From assembly GCA_030740295.1 (NCBI GenBank), contig JASLXP010001294.1, forward strand, positions 1 to 10,630: DNA of 10,630 bases. Reading direction: 5' to 3'. This DNA is from Planctomycetota bacterium (GTDB lineage Bacteria > Planctomycetota > PUPC01 > JACPCR01). Shown here one piece after another: positions 1 through 6,865 of the stretch. The notes beneath the pieces were generated by a model. It was given only the letters and a program-made list of their open reading frames with translations. It made no database searches and was not told the DNA's origin. Both the position numbers and the translations under genes were made by a program. The stretch's first letter is position 1. Each line of letters starts with the position of its first letter.

Positions 1-446
1 CAAAGATAAAATCTCTGGAAAATGAGAACGACACGCTTCGCGCCAAGGCCCAGGGCAGCGACCTGACAAAGGTCAAGGCAAAGGTGAAGGAACTCGTAAA
101 GAGCCTTCGCGGCAATTCATCCCAGCGTTTCAGAGCCCGGCAGGAGCTTCGCAAGATTGGCCGGCCCGCGGTGCCTTCTCTTATCGAGGCGACCCGCGAT
201 TCCCATCCCTTCGTAAAACAGACAGCGATTCAGACCCTGGGCGATATCCAGGACAAGTCCGCGGTGCCTGCCCTGCTCGAAGTGCTCGCGGGCCCGAGCA
301 CCGATCTGGCCGCCAATGCCAACCGCGCCCTGGGCAAGATCACCCGCCAGTATTTTGGCATCATCGGCCTCGATGAATCGGAAGAAGAGCGGAAAGCGGT
401 GATCGAGAAGTGGAAGGAATGGTGGAAGGAGAATGAGGAGAAGTGA
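1..446 (+). CDS. HEAT-repeat protein, C-terminal part (5' end beyond window)
   Basis: The reading frame is open from base 3 to the TGA at 444-446, so the GTG at 84 is probably internal and the gene starts left of the window. The visible part has about 148 residues. It begins with a charged, Leu-spaced stretch (KIKSLENENDTLRAK) that looks like the end of a coiled coil. Two or more HEAT-type helical repeats follow; RPAVPSLIEA and SAVPALLEVL are typical second-helix sequences, and QTAIQTLGDI and NANRALGKI are typical of adjacent helices. The acidic/basic tail carries the motif WKEWW. HEAT repeats form alpha-solenoids that bind other proteins, so a scaffold role is likely, but no partner is visible. 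A W-x3-WW tail after HEAT repeats recurs, from memory, in PVC-type proteins. The gene converges on the phosphorylase gene with a 63-base gap. The family call is fairly sure; the function is unknown. Confidence 0.75.
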   Translation, partial: KIKSLENENDTLRAKAQGSDLTKVKAKVKELVKSLRGNSSQRFRARQELRKIGRPAVPSLIEATRDSHPFVKQTAIQTLGDIQDKSAVPALLEVLAGPSTDLAANANRALGKITRQYFGIIGLDESEEERKAVIEKWKEWWKENEEK

Positions 447-452
447 AGAGGT

Positions 453-494
453 GGTTGACGGTTGATAGTTGAGAAATCTTGTATCTGGCATTCG
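453..494. repeat. degenerate heptanucleotide tandem repeat between convergent genes
   Basis: The 63-base gap between two convergent stop codons contains consecutive 7-base units: GGTTGAC (453-459), GGTTGAT (460-466) and AGTTGAG (467-473). More diverged units follow in the same phase: AAATCTT (474-480), GTATCTG (481-487) and GCATTCG (488-494). The first three units differ from each other at only two of the seven positions. I see no strong hairpin plus T-tract here, so there is no supported terminator for either gene. The repeat is read directly from sequence; its function is unknown. Confidence 0.5.
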
Positions 495-509
495 CGTTGG
501 ACTCCACCC

Positions 510-1883
510 TCACCGAAACCGCCCGTGAATGACAGGCAGCGGCTCTACTGGCGACTCTGATATCTTGGTTGCCTTTGACAGGCGGACCAGCGCGGCCACC
601 GCGTCTTCATTGTTCGCGGCGTGCAGTTCCAGCAGCGGCTGGCCGGCATCTATCTCATCGCCCACTTTTGCTTTGATAACGATACCGACTCGATGATCGA
701 TTCTGTCGTTCTTTGCTTTTCTGCCGCCGCCGAGCTCCACACAGGTCATGCCGAAATCCTTTGCGTTGATCGCTTCTACCCAGCCTGCGGAACTTGCTTC
801 GAGGTTCTGAATGACTGGCGCGAGCGGCAATCGGTCAAGGCGGTCGATTTCCTTGACTTGCCCCCCCTGCGCCTCAACGAGCTGTTTGAATTTATCCAGA
901 GCTGCGCCTGAAGAGATAACGTCATCGATGCGCGCCCTGTCTTCTGCGGTGGGCTGTTCGAAGCCCTCTACGGGGGGGGCCATCTCTGAATCGATTTCAT
1001 CCGGAAGAGCCGGTTTGCCCTGTTCGCTCTGCCAGAGCAGCTCGGTCACTACTGCATAGATCAGTTCCATGAAATCCGAAGGTCCGTTGCCGCGCAGCGA
1101 TTCGACCGCTTCCTTGACTTCCAGCGCGTTACCGATGGCTCGGCCCAGAGGCTGCTCCATATTCGAGATCAATGCGGACATGCCGCGTCCTACTCTTTTG
1201 CCAATATCGACCATCAGATTTGCTAGGACTTTGGCTTCGCCGACGTCTTTCATAAAGGTGCCGCTCCCGGCTTTGACATCCAGGACGATGGCATCAGACC
1301 CCGCGGCAATTTTCTTGCTCATGATGCTTGCGGCGATGAGGGGCAGGCTTGGGACGGCACCGATGACATCCCGCAACGCGTAGAGCTTGCCGTCCGCGGG
1401 CGCGAGTTCGCGGGTCTGTCCCGCCAGGACGAAACCTGTCTCCTGAAGTTGCCTTCGGAATTTCTCTTCGCTGACCTCCGAGCTCCAGCCGGTGATGCTC
1501 TCCATCTTGTCAATAGTGCCGCCGGAGTAGCTCAGCCCTCGTCCGGTCATCTTTGCCACCGGTAATCCGAGCGCGGCGGCAATGGGGCCCGCCACAAGAG
1601 TCGTTTTATCTCCGACGCCGCCGCTGCTGTGTTTATCGACGATGACCGTCCCAGGCGGAACGGAGCCGTGAAGGTCAAGTTGGTCGCCGCTGGCAGCCAT
1701 GGCAAGTGTGAGGCTGCGCGTCTCTTCGACATTCATGCCCTGAAAGTAAATCGCCATACAGAGCGCCGCGGCCTGGTATTCGGGGATACGCTCGGCGGTG
1801 TATTCCCAGAAAAAAAACTCGATCTCATCCTGAGTGAGAACCTCGCCGTCTCGCTTTTTTTCGATGATGGAAAGAGCATCCAT
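510..1883 (-). CDS. deoA: pyrimidine-nucleoside (thymidine) phosphorylase
   Basis: This 457-residue cytoplasmic enzyme would cleave pyrimidine nucleosides with phosphate to give the base and (deoxy)ribose-1-phosphate, in nucleoside salvage and catabolism. The N-terminal helical domain (IEKKRDGEVLTQDEIEFF) matches the family. The phosphate-binding KHSSGGVGDKTT is at residues 84-95, and the family signature around GRGLSYSGGTIDKME is at 114-128. The pyrimidine-site residues H85, R171, S186 and K190 all fall where they do in enterobacterial thymidine phosphorylase. The C-terminal PYNP_C domain (about 355-450) is present. Length is slightly above the usual 430-440, because of an insertion near 285-312 rich in Pro and Glu. 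The ATG at 1883 gives an N-terminus that aligns with the family, although no clear Shine-Dalgarno precedes it. The gene contains several 7-8 base mononucleotide runs. Pdp (broad pyrimidine specificity) and DeoA (thymidine) cannot be separated from motifs alone. It lies 109 bases downstream of the dehydrogenase gene, probably in the same transcription unit. Confidence 0.93.
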   Translation of the reverse strand: MDALSIIEKKRDGEVLTQDEIEFFFWEYTAERIPEYQAAALCMAIYFQGMNVEETRSLTLAMAASGDQLDLHGSVPPGTVIVDKHSSGGVGDKTTLVAGPIAAALGLPVAKMTGRGLSYSGGTIDKMESITGWSSEVSEEKFRRQLQETGFVLAGQTRELAPADGKLYALRDVIGAVPSLPLIAASIMSKKIAAGSDAIVLDVKAGSGTFMKDVGEAKVLANLMVDIGKRVGRGMSALISNMEQPLGRAIGNALEVKEAVESLRGNGPSDFMELIYAVVTELLWQSEQGKPALPDEIDSEMAPPVEGFEQPTAEDRARIDDVISSGAALDKFKQLVEAQGGQVKEIDRLDRLPLAPVIQNLEASSAGWVEAINAKDFGMTCVELGGGRKAKNDRIDHRVGIVIKAKVGDEIDAGQPLLELHAANNEDAVAALVRLSKATKISESPVEPLPVIHGRFR

Positions 1884-1892
1884 GTTTTATCT

Positions 1893-1913
1893 GGAATCAG
1901 GTATCAGGAGTCG
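1893..1913. repeat. heptanucleotide repeat in the leader of the phosphorylase gene
   Basis: On the + strand three in-phase 7-base units run GGAATCA (1893-1899), GGTATCA (1900-1906) and GGAGTCG (1907-1913). On the - strand these read as TGATTCC and TGATACC-type units, about 10-30 bases upstream of the phosphorylase ATG, where a ribosome-binding site would be expected and none is evident. TGATTCC also occurs in the repeat inside the giant gene at 5498-5504, in reverse orientation relative to the host gene. A role in expression of the phosphorylase is possible but not shown. Confidence 0.45.
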
Positions 1914-1992
1914 GCTGGATACCGATTGTAGTGCGACTCTGGTGAGTTTCAGTCTGGAGTTATTCGCACGGATGCAGGTGCCCGATGCTCCC

Positions 1993-2790
1993 TCACCGCA
2001 TCTCCTGTCCGCCATCCACCAGATGCCAGCAGCCCGTGATGTAAGACGCTTTGTCGCTGGCAAGAAAAGCGACCAGGTTAGCCACGTCTTCCACGGTGCA
2101 GGGGCGCTTCAAGGGCACCTGATCGATGTAATGCTGCTCGACTTTTTCGACGCTGATACCGAGCTTGACAGCATAGGATTGTTTGAGCTCGTCACTCCAG
2201 TTTCCGCTGCCGTGAAGTACGTTGCCCGGACAGACGGAGTTCACTCGAATGCCGTCCGGTGCAAATTCTTTTGCCCAGCCTTGGGTCATGATGACGACGC
2301 CACCTTTGGATGCGCTGTAGGCGGAGTTAGCCGCGGAGCCTCGCAGCCCGGTTTTGGAGGCGATATTGACGACTGAACCACCGCGCCCGCCGGCCCTTAT
2401 CTTTGGCACGACGGCCTGGGCAACAAGGAAGTAACCTTTGAGATTGATCGCCATGGTGAGATCCCATTTGTCTTCCGGAAAATCCTCAATCGGATAAGAC
2501 AAGGTGACGCCCGCGTTGTTGACCAGGCAGTCGATGCGGCCGAAACGTTCCATTACTGCTTCCGCCATTGCCTGGCACGCGTCTCTGCTGGTGACATCTA
2601 CACGCACGGCCATAGTCTGGACGCTGTATGTTTCAGCCAGTTCATCGGCAGTGGTCTTTGCGCCTTCTTCATTCAAATCGGCGATAACGATGTTGCCCCC
2701 GGATGCAGCGAACTCTGTGGCGATTCCCTTGCCGATCCCGGATGCCGATCCGGTAATGATGATCGTCTGATTCTCAAACCTGATTTCCAT
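1993..2790 (-). CDS. SDR-family oxidoreductase, sorbitol-6-phosphate dehydrogenase (SrlD)-like
   Basis: This is a classical short-chain dehydrogenase/reductase of 265 residues, the usual length. It has the Rossmann glycine motif TGSASGIG at 13-20 and D38 at the end of strand 2, which favours NAD(H) over NADP(H). NNAG is at 91-94, N116 is present, and the catalytic S145, Y158 and K162 are in the YSASK context. The C-terminal third (YAVKLGISVEKVEQHYID, then QVPLKR, then ASYITG) closely follows what I recall of enterobacterial sorbitol-6-phosphate 2-dehydrogenase (SrlD/SorD). A polyol, sugar or sugar-phosphate substrate is therefore more likely than a fatty acyl one. The assignment is from remembered family sequence, so the exact substrate is not secure. 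A good ribosome-binding site precedes the ATG. It is the first gene of a probable two-gene unit with the phosphorylase; no polyol transporter or kinase lies nearby to confirm the pathway. Confidence 0.88.
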   Translation of the reverse strand: MEIRFENQTIIITGSASGIGKGIATEFAASGGNIVIADLNEEGAKTTADELAETYSVQTMAVRVDVTSRDACQAMAEAVMERFGRIDCLVNNAGVTLSYPIEDFPEDKWDLTMAINLKGYFLVAQAVVPKIRAGGRGGSVVNIASKTGLRGSAANSAYSASKGGVVIMTQGWAKEFAPDGIRVNSVCPGNVLHGSGNWSDELKQSYAVKLGISVEKVEQHYIDQVPLKRPCTVEDVANLVAFLASDKASYITGCWHLVDGGQEMR

Positions 2791-2795
2791 GCTAA

Positions 2796-2801
2796 TCCTC
2801 T
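2796..2801 (-). promoter_or_regulatory. ribosome-binding site of the SrlD-like dehydrogenase
   Basis: The - strand reads AGAGGA five bases before the ATG at 2790. This is a good Shine-Dalgarno match with acceptable spacing, and it supports the chosen start. The rest of the gap up to 3010 shows no gene and no convincing promoter: a TATACT-like box occurs near 2851-2856 on the - strand, but without a matching -35 element. Confidence 0.6.
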
Positions 2802-3010
2802 ACTTCTATTGCTTTCTTCTGATGCCGCGCTCTCCCTGTTTGCGAGAGGAAGTATATGGTCTTGTCCCGATCTCGATACTCGTTTGATTCTGTTCGAAAT
2901 ACACTGCCACTCCAATTGCGTGGGGTCTGCGCCGCAATCATGGCTTACATCCGATGTCCTGTTGCAGGCTTGGATTTCTGCCGGATGGATGAGGACCGTA
3001 ATGGCTGCTT

Positions 3011-6000
3011 TCAGTCCTTTCGCCTGGCAACGCCGAATTTCAGTCCGATCGAGCCTACTTGGACTTTCTGTTTTACGGGGACATTGCGCTCGCCGAAGGA
3101 CTGGGCCTGGTCGATGTATTCGATGCCGACCTGTTCGCCTTCGAAGACTTCGAGCAGCCCCTGCGTGGAGGCACCGATGTTGAGCCGCGTGGCGATCAGA
3201 CCCTCAAACACTCCTGTCTTGAAACCTGATTCCTCCAGGATGAGCGTTTCCATGTCACCGCCTTCGGTGCGAAGCGTTGCGCTGACTTTGTCCTTAACGA
3301 GGTCCGCGAGGTTCATATCGGGGTCAGTGACCCGGATGCGCAGTGGGGCGCCCGGGATGATCGCCTGCTGCTCCTCATCGTCTTTTGAAAGCACTTCGAC
3401 CCTGGCGTCCGAGCCGAGGAACTGGATGTCACCCCACGTATTCGGGTGCAGGCTGGAGATGATCCTCACGTTGGCTGACCAGTAGTAATAGACGTCCGTG
3501 CCGGTATCGAGCTGGAAGTTAAAGCCGATGATGCGGCCCGGTTTAATATCGCCTTTGCGAAGCAGTTTCTTGGGAATCATCATCTCGAATGCCCAGCCAT
3601 TCTCTGTTTCTCTTGAGACACGGGGCGCGACATCCTGCGTGTAAGGGATGCGGCGGGCTCCCTGGAATTCTTCGGTCTTCTCCATGTATGCCTCCCACAC
3701 ACTGGCCAAGCGATTGTCTCTGTGGCCGAAAGGGAATGCGAAGAACTGGTGAGTGTTGGCCTCGCCGCGCTTGTTGAACTTGGTGTTCAGCGTGTCGAGG
3801 AAAATCTCGACGCAGTCGTTTAACCAGAAGGCCGGTATCTTGACTTGGTCTTCAAGCTTGCCGGAAGTATCGATCGCATCGACCGCGAACCACATTCCGG
3901 CCGAGCCGTACGCTACCCAAGCCTTCATGTTCTTCGGCGTCACCTTGCCCCGCTTGGCGCCTTTGACGACGGGAAGAAGCTCGAGGGATGGGAGGTCTTT
4001 CCAATCGGACAGATCACCGTCGACCTTGATGACGTCTCCGTGCAGAAACGGGATGCCTGAGAAGCGATTGGTTTTGAATTCCGGTTCGGTAACTTTCCGT
4101 TCCTTCTCCGGCGTTTCTTCTGCTGATTCCGCGGAATCCGTCTCGGGAACGTAAACCATGGCCGGCAGGATGGTCTTCTCGTCTTTGACTTCCACCACCT
4201 CGCCTTCTGCTCCCTTTAGGTCAAAGGCGCTGCCGGTGATTTGCCCGCGCTCCTTGATGGTCTCAACGATCTTTTTGTATGCCTCGGCATCGACATCGCC
4301 GATTCCGCGGAAGCGCCGCAGGGATTGCTTACGGCTCTGGTGGCGTTGCCTGGCCGCGGCGAGCCCGGCTTTTCCAGGCTGGCCAAGAAAACCATCCCGG
4401 CCCGATTCGAGCTGATTTTTGAGATTTCCAAGACGTTCGAGCGCGGCCGCCTTCTCCCGTCCCTCCTCGCTGCTGTCGCCGAGCGAAGCCAGCTTTGACT
4501 GCGCGGGATACAGTCCGGATTTGATCACGCTCGGCATCTGTTGATTGGCAGAAGCCGCTCCGGCTTTTGCTGCTCCTGCGGCTACGCCTTTTATGTGTTT
4601 CGAACCCTTGCTTTTGCCGTGAGGGCCGTGTTCGCCTTTTGCGTGCTCACCCTCTTCTTCGCCGTGTTCGCTGTCTTCTGCTTCACCTTCGCCTTCTGCC
4701 TCTGCTCCAGCTTCGTCACGCGGCGGCAGTTGTTCACCGACCTGCTGAGCGAATGCCACGTCCGCGTCTACTTTGTCAGTGACACCTTCACCAAAGATCT
4801 TCTCGAGCTCGTTTTTCAGCTCGGCTTTGAATGCTTTGTTCAACACGCGCTCGGCTTTGAGACGTTTGTCCACGGACTGGCCGACTTTCTTCATAATTGT
4901 CGGCAAAGCGCGCTCGGCGTACATGTTGTCGAACTGCTTTCTCACGTGCTCGGACAGCTTTCCCTGGCGGAGTTCATCGACCTCATCCAGAAGTTCCTTA
5001 CCGGCGCTTTTGCCGCTGCCGAAACCGACCTTCTTCTGGGCAGCGGCAATAGTCTTTTGCAGTTTGGCAAGTTTGTCCGCTGCGGAGTCAAGCTTTTTGG
5101 ATGCATCACCTGGATTCTGGGCCTCCAGCAGCGATTTCTTCGCGCCGATCAAGTCTTCCTTTGCTCCTTCCAGGGCTGGTCTGTAATTGTCCTGTTTGAG
5201 GCCCTCAGAAGCTGCTGCAAGGTTTTGCGTTGTCGGCTCGGCCTCTGCCTCTTCATCTGCGCCGACTCGTCCTTCGGCTTTCTCCTCTTCTTTGGACGGG
5301 CCTGATTTCTTTTCTCCGTTGGCCCCATCTGCCAGTCCTTTTTTAAGAGAAGGCAAAGATTTCGTTCCAGGCTGATCCTCAGTCTGATCAGCAGAAGTCT
5401 TCGCAACCTCGCCTCCCTTTGAGAAATTAATCTCATCCTGTGTGGCGTCCGTTGAGCTGGCTTCCTGCTTCTTCCTGGTTCCTGATCTCTGATTCTTGAT
5501 TCCCACCTTTCCCGCTGCTTGCGCGGCCTGCTGCAAAGTCGTTCCAGCTTTCTCAAGACTCTTTTCCAGCCCCGAAATCTCACCCGCAGATTTTTCTGCG
5601 CTCTTTCCAGAATAGGCCAACTCGCGGGTCACACGGGTCGCCTCTTTGAAGTCACCACTTTCGCTGGCCGCTTTTTTATCTTCATCGAGCCTGGCAACCT
5701 GGTCTGCCTGGTGGGCCGATTCCCTTGCGAGCTTGTTAGTCAGCTCTGCGGCGATGCGAAGCTGTACAGCGGCCTGGGCGCGGTGCAGTCCAGCCACCGC
5801 ATGGCCGGCTTCGTGCTGGCCGGATTCGGCGTCCTTACTGGCTTTTCCAGGCTCACCTTTGTTCGCGCTGTCGCCGGACGATTTTGCGTGCCCTGCTGTG
5901 TGGGCAACAGCTTCGGATTCGAGCTTCTTCAGAAATTTGCTGGCCGCGGGCATGTGATATTCGAGCTGGTCGGCCGCGGCCTTAATGCGTTTCGCTGCCT

Positions 6001-6865
6001 TGGCAGTAAGCGCGGCAGCGGCATGAAGCTCGCCGCGCTTCTTTCTGACCGCGGCTCTGCGCGCCGCTTCTCCCTTCTTGTCGTTCTTCGCCTGTGCGGC
6101 CTTCAGGGCCTCGGAATCTTCTCCGAGATCCTTCTTCGCCTTCTTCAGACTTGCGGCGGCTAATTTGAGCTCGTTGACTGCCGCTTCCATTTCCTTGTCT
6201 GCCCGACGCAGCCTGGTGAGCGCGGCCGCTTCTTCGTTCTCAACTGTCTTTTTGAGGTTGTTGCCGACCGGGTGTCCGATGCGTTTGCCTAATTCTCTTT
6301 GATAGTTGGCCGCGATCTCCTGCGCAATCTGCCTGGCCTGAGCTAGGAGCTCCTCCATCAGGGTGTTCTGATGATCTCGCTGGAGCATTTCGGTCAGTCT
6401 GTTCAGTAGAGATTCTTTCAGCTCCTGCAGCTTCTGTTCGGCGACTTCAATTTCGAATTCCTCCATGTCTTCGAAGAGATCAGCAAAATCATCCAACTCG
6501 AGATCGAGTTCCATGAGCAGCTCATCCCAGTAGAAATCCATGAGCTCTTCAGGCATGAAGTCGGAAACAAGATCCTCATAAAAGCCCTTGAGTTGTTCGT
6601 CGACGAGCTCTTCTTTCAACACCTCCTTTACAGCCTCTTCACCTTCCTCAACAGCCTCTTCCTTTGCCGTTTTCTCCTCGCTTTTCTTGCGCTCTATTTC
6701 CGCTTTCTGTTTCACCTTTTCCTGGTGACGCATGTAGGCCGGCACGCCGACGAGGGCGCCGACAATGAGGTGGGCAAAGATCGAGCCAATGACGAACTTC
6801 TCGAATCGAGTGGCGTTCCAGCGTTTGTGAAAGGTCTTCCACTCACGGTTCCTTCTTGTCTTCAT
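3011..6865 (-). CDS. giant TonB/TolA-positioned envelope protein with coiled coils and CBM9-like domain
   Basis: This 1284-residue protein is predicted to be anchored in the inner membrane and to project into the periplasm. A basic N-terminus (1-22) precedes one membrane helix at about 24-43, which contains S28-x3-H32, the Ser/His pattern of TonB and TolA helices. Next come a Lys/Glu stretch (46-80), a very acidic aromatic segment (85-142) and long Ala/Lys/Glu coiled-coil-like sequence to about 450. A low-complexity Gly/Ser/Glu/Lys linker follows, then more helix (550-700) and an acidic His-rich patch (733-757). A CBM9/DOMON-like beta-sandwich lies at about 939-1150 (VDGDLSDW at 948-955; WLNDCVEIFLD at 1014-1024). 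The last domain (1155-1284) is beta-rich, with VTDPDMNLADL and ESGFKTGVFEG motifs known from surface proteins. The start is supported by GAGG six bases upstream, and the gene overlaps the exbD-like gene by 23 bases. The place and topology of an ExbBD partner are clear; the function is not known. Confidence 0.85.
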   Translation of the reverse strand: MKTRRNREWKTFHKRWNATRFEKFVIGSIFAHLIVGALVGVPAYMRHQEKVKQKAEIERKKSEEKTAKEEAVEEGEEAVKEVLKEELVDEQLKGFYEDLVSDFMPEELMDFYWDELLMELDLELDDFADLFEDMEEFEIEVAEQKLQELKESLLNRLTEMLQRDHQNTLMEELLAQARQIAQEIAANYQRELGKRIGHPVGNNLKKTVENEEAAALTRLRRADKEMEAAVNELKLAAASLKKAKKDLGEDSEALKAAQAKNDKKGEAARRAAVRKKRGELHAAAALTAKAAKRIKAAADQLEYHMPAASKFLKKLESEAVAHTAGHAKSSGDSANKGEPGKASKDAESGQHEAGHAVAGLHRAQAAVQLRIAAELTNKLARESAHQADQVARLDEDKKAASESGDFKEATRVTRELAYSGKSAEKSAGEISGLEKSLEKAGTTLQQAAQAAGKVGIKNQRSGTRKKQEASSTDATQDEINFSKGGEVAKTSADQTEDQPGTKSLPSLKKGLADGANGEKKSGPSKEEEKAEGRVGADEEAEAEPTTQNLAAASEGLKQDNYRPALEGAKEDLIGAKKSLLEAQNPGDASKKLDSAADKLAKLQKTIAAAQKKVGFGSGKSAGKELLDEVDELRQGKLSEHVRKQFDNMYAERALPTIMKKVGQSVDKRLKAERVLNKAFKAELKNELEKIFGEGVTDKVDADVAFAQQVGEQLPPRDEAGAEAEGEGEAEDSEHGEEEGEHAKGEHGPHGKSKGSKHIKGVAAGAAKAGAASANQQMPSVIKSGLYPAQSKLASLGDSSEEGREKAAALERLGNLKNQLESGRDGFLGQPGKAGLAAARQRHQSRKQSLRRFRGIGDVDAEAYKKIVETIKERGQITGSAFDLKGAEGEVVEVKDEKTILPAMVYVPETDSAESAEETPEKERKVTEPEFKTNRFSGIPFLHGDVIKVDGDLSDWKDLPSLELLPVVKGAKRGKVTPKNMKAWVAYGSAGMWFAVDAIDTSGKLEDQVKIPAFWLNDCVEIFLDTLNTKFNKRGEANTHQFFAFPFGHRDNRLASVWEAYMEKTEEFQGARRIPYTQDVAPRVSRETENGWAFEMMIPKKLLRKGDIKPGRIIGFNFQLDTGTDVYYYWSANVRIISSLHPNTWGDIQFLGSDARVEVLSKDDEEQQAIIPGAPLRIRVTDPDMNLADLVKDKVSATLRTEGGDMETLILEESGFKTGVFEGLIATRLNIGASTQGLLEVFEGEQVGIEYIDQAQSFGERNVPVKQKVQVGSIGLKFGVARRKD
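5471..5505. repeat. heptanucleotide tandem repeat inside the giant gene
   Basis: Five consecutive 7-base units read on the + strand as CTTCCTG (5471-5477), GTTCCTG (5478-5484), ATCTCTG (5485-5491), ATTCTTG (5492-5498) and ATTCCCA (5499-5505). They follow a loose consensus of RTTCYTG. The stretch lies in the linker of the giant protein, around residues 455-465, and is translated as a basic Gln/Arg/Lys-rich segment. It shares its unit type with the repeat upstream of the phosphorylase gene. The array has a length of 35, which is not a multiple of three, yet the reading frame continues through it. Confidence 0.5.

Noticed and set aside
1834..2376. A 180-codon open frame on the + strand across the phosphorylase-dehydrogenase junction.
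   Set aside because: It is antisense to two clearly real genes and matches no family I recognise.
2948..2987. CATCCG and CGGATG arms downstream of the giant gene as a possible terminator.
   Set aside because: The stem is only six base pairs with a loop of nearly 30 bases and no T-tract.
4125..4138. A 14-base perfect palindrome, GATTCCGCGGAATC.
   Set aside because: It sits inside coding sequence of the giant gene and is explained by Asp-Ser-Ala-Glu-Ser codons; no second copy was noticed.
4541..5305. A 254-codon open frame on the + strand, rich in Phe, Leu and Cys.
   Set aside because: It is the antisense shadow of the Glu/Lys/Ala-rich giant gene; hydrophobic composition follows from the opposite-strand codons. 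It has no ribosome-binding site or recognisable domain.
5786..5815. HEAGHA in the giant protein (residues 351-356), an exact HExxH zinc-protease motif like that of FtsH.
   Set aside because: It lies in low-complexity Ala/Gly/His/Lys sequence with no AAA or protease domain around it, and a similar AGHA occurs nearby at 324-327. It is most likely chance.
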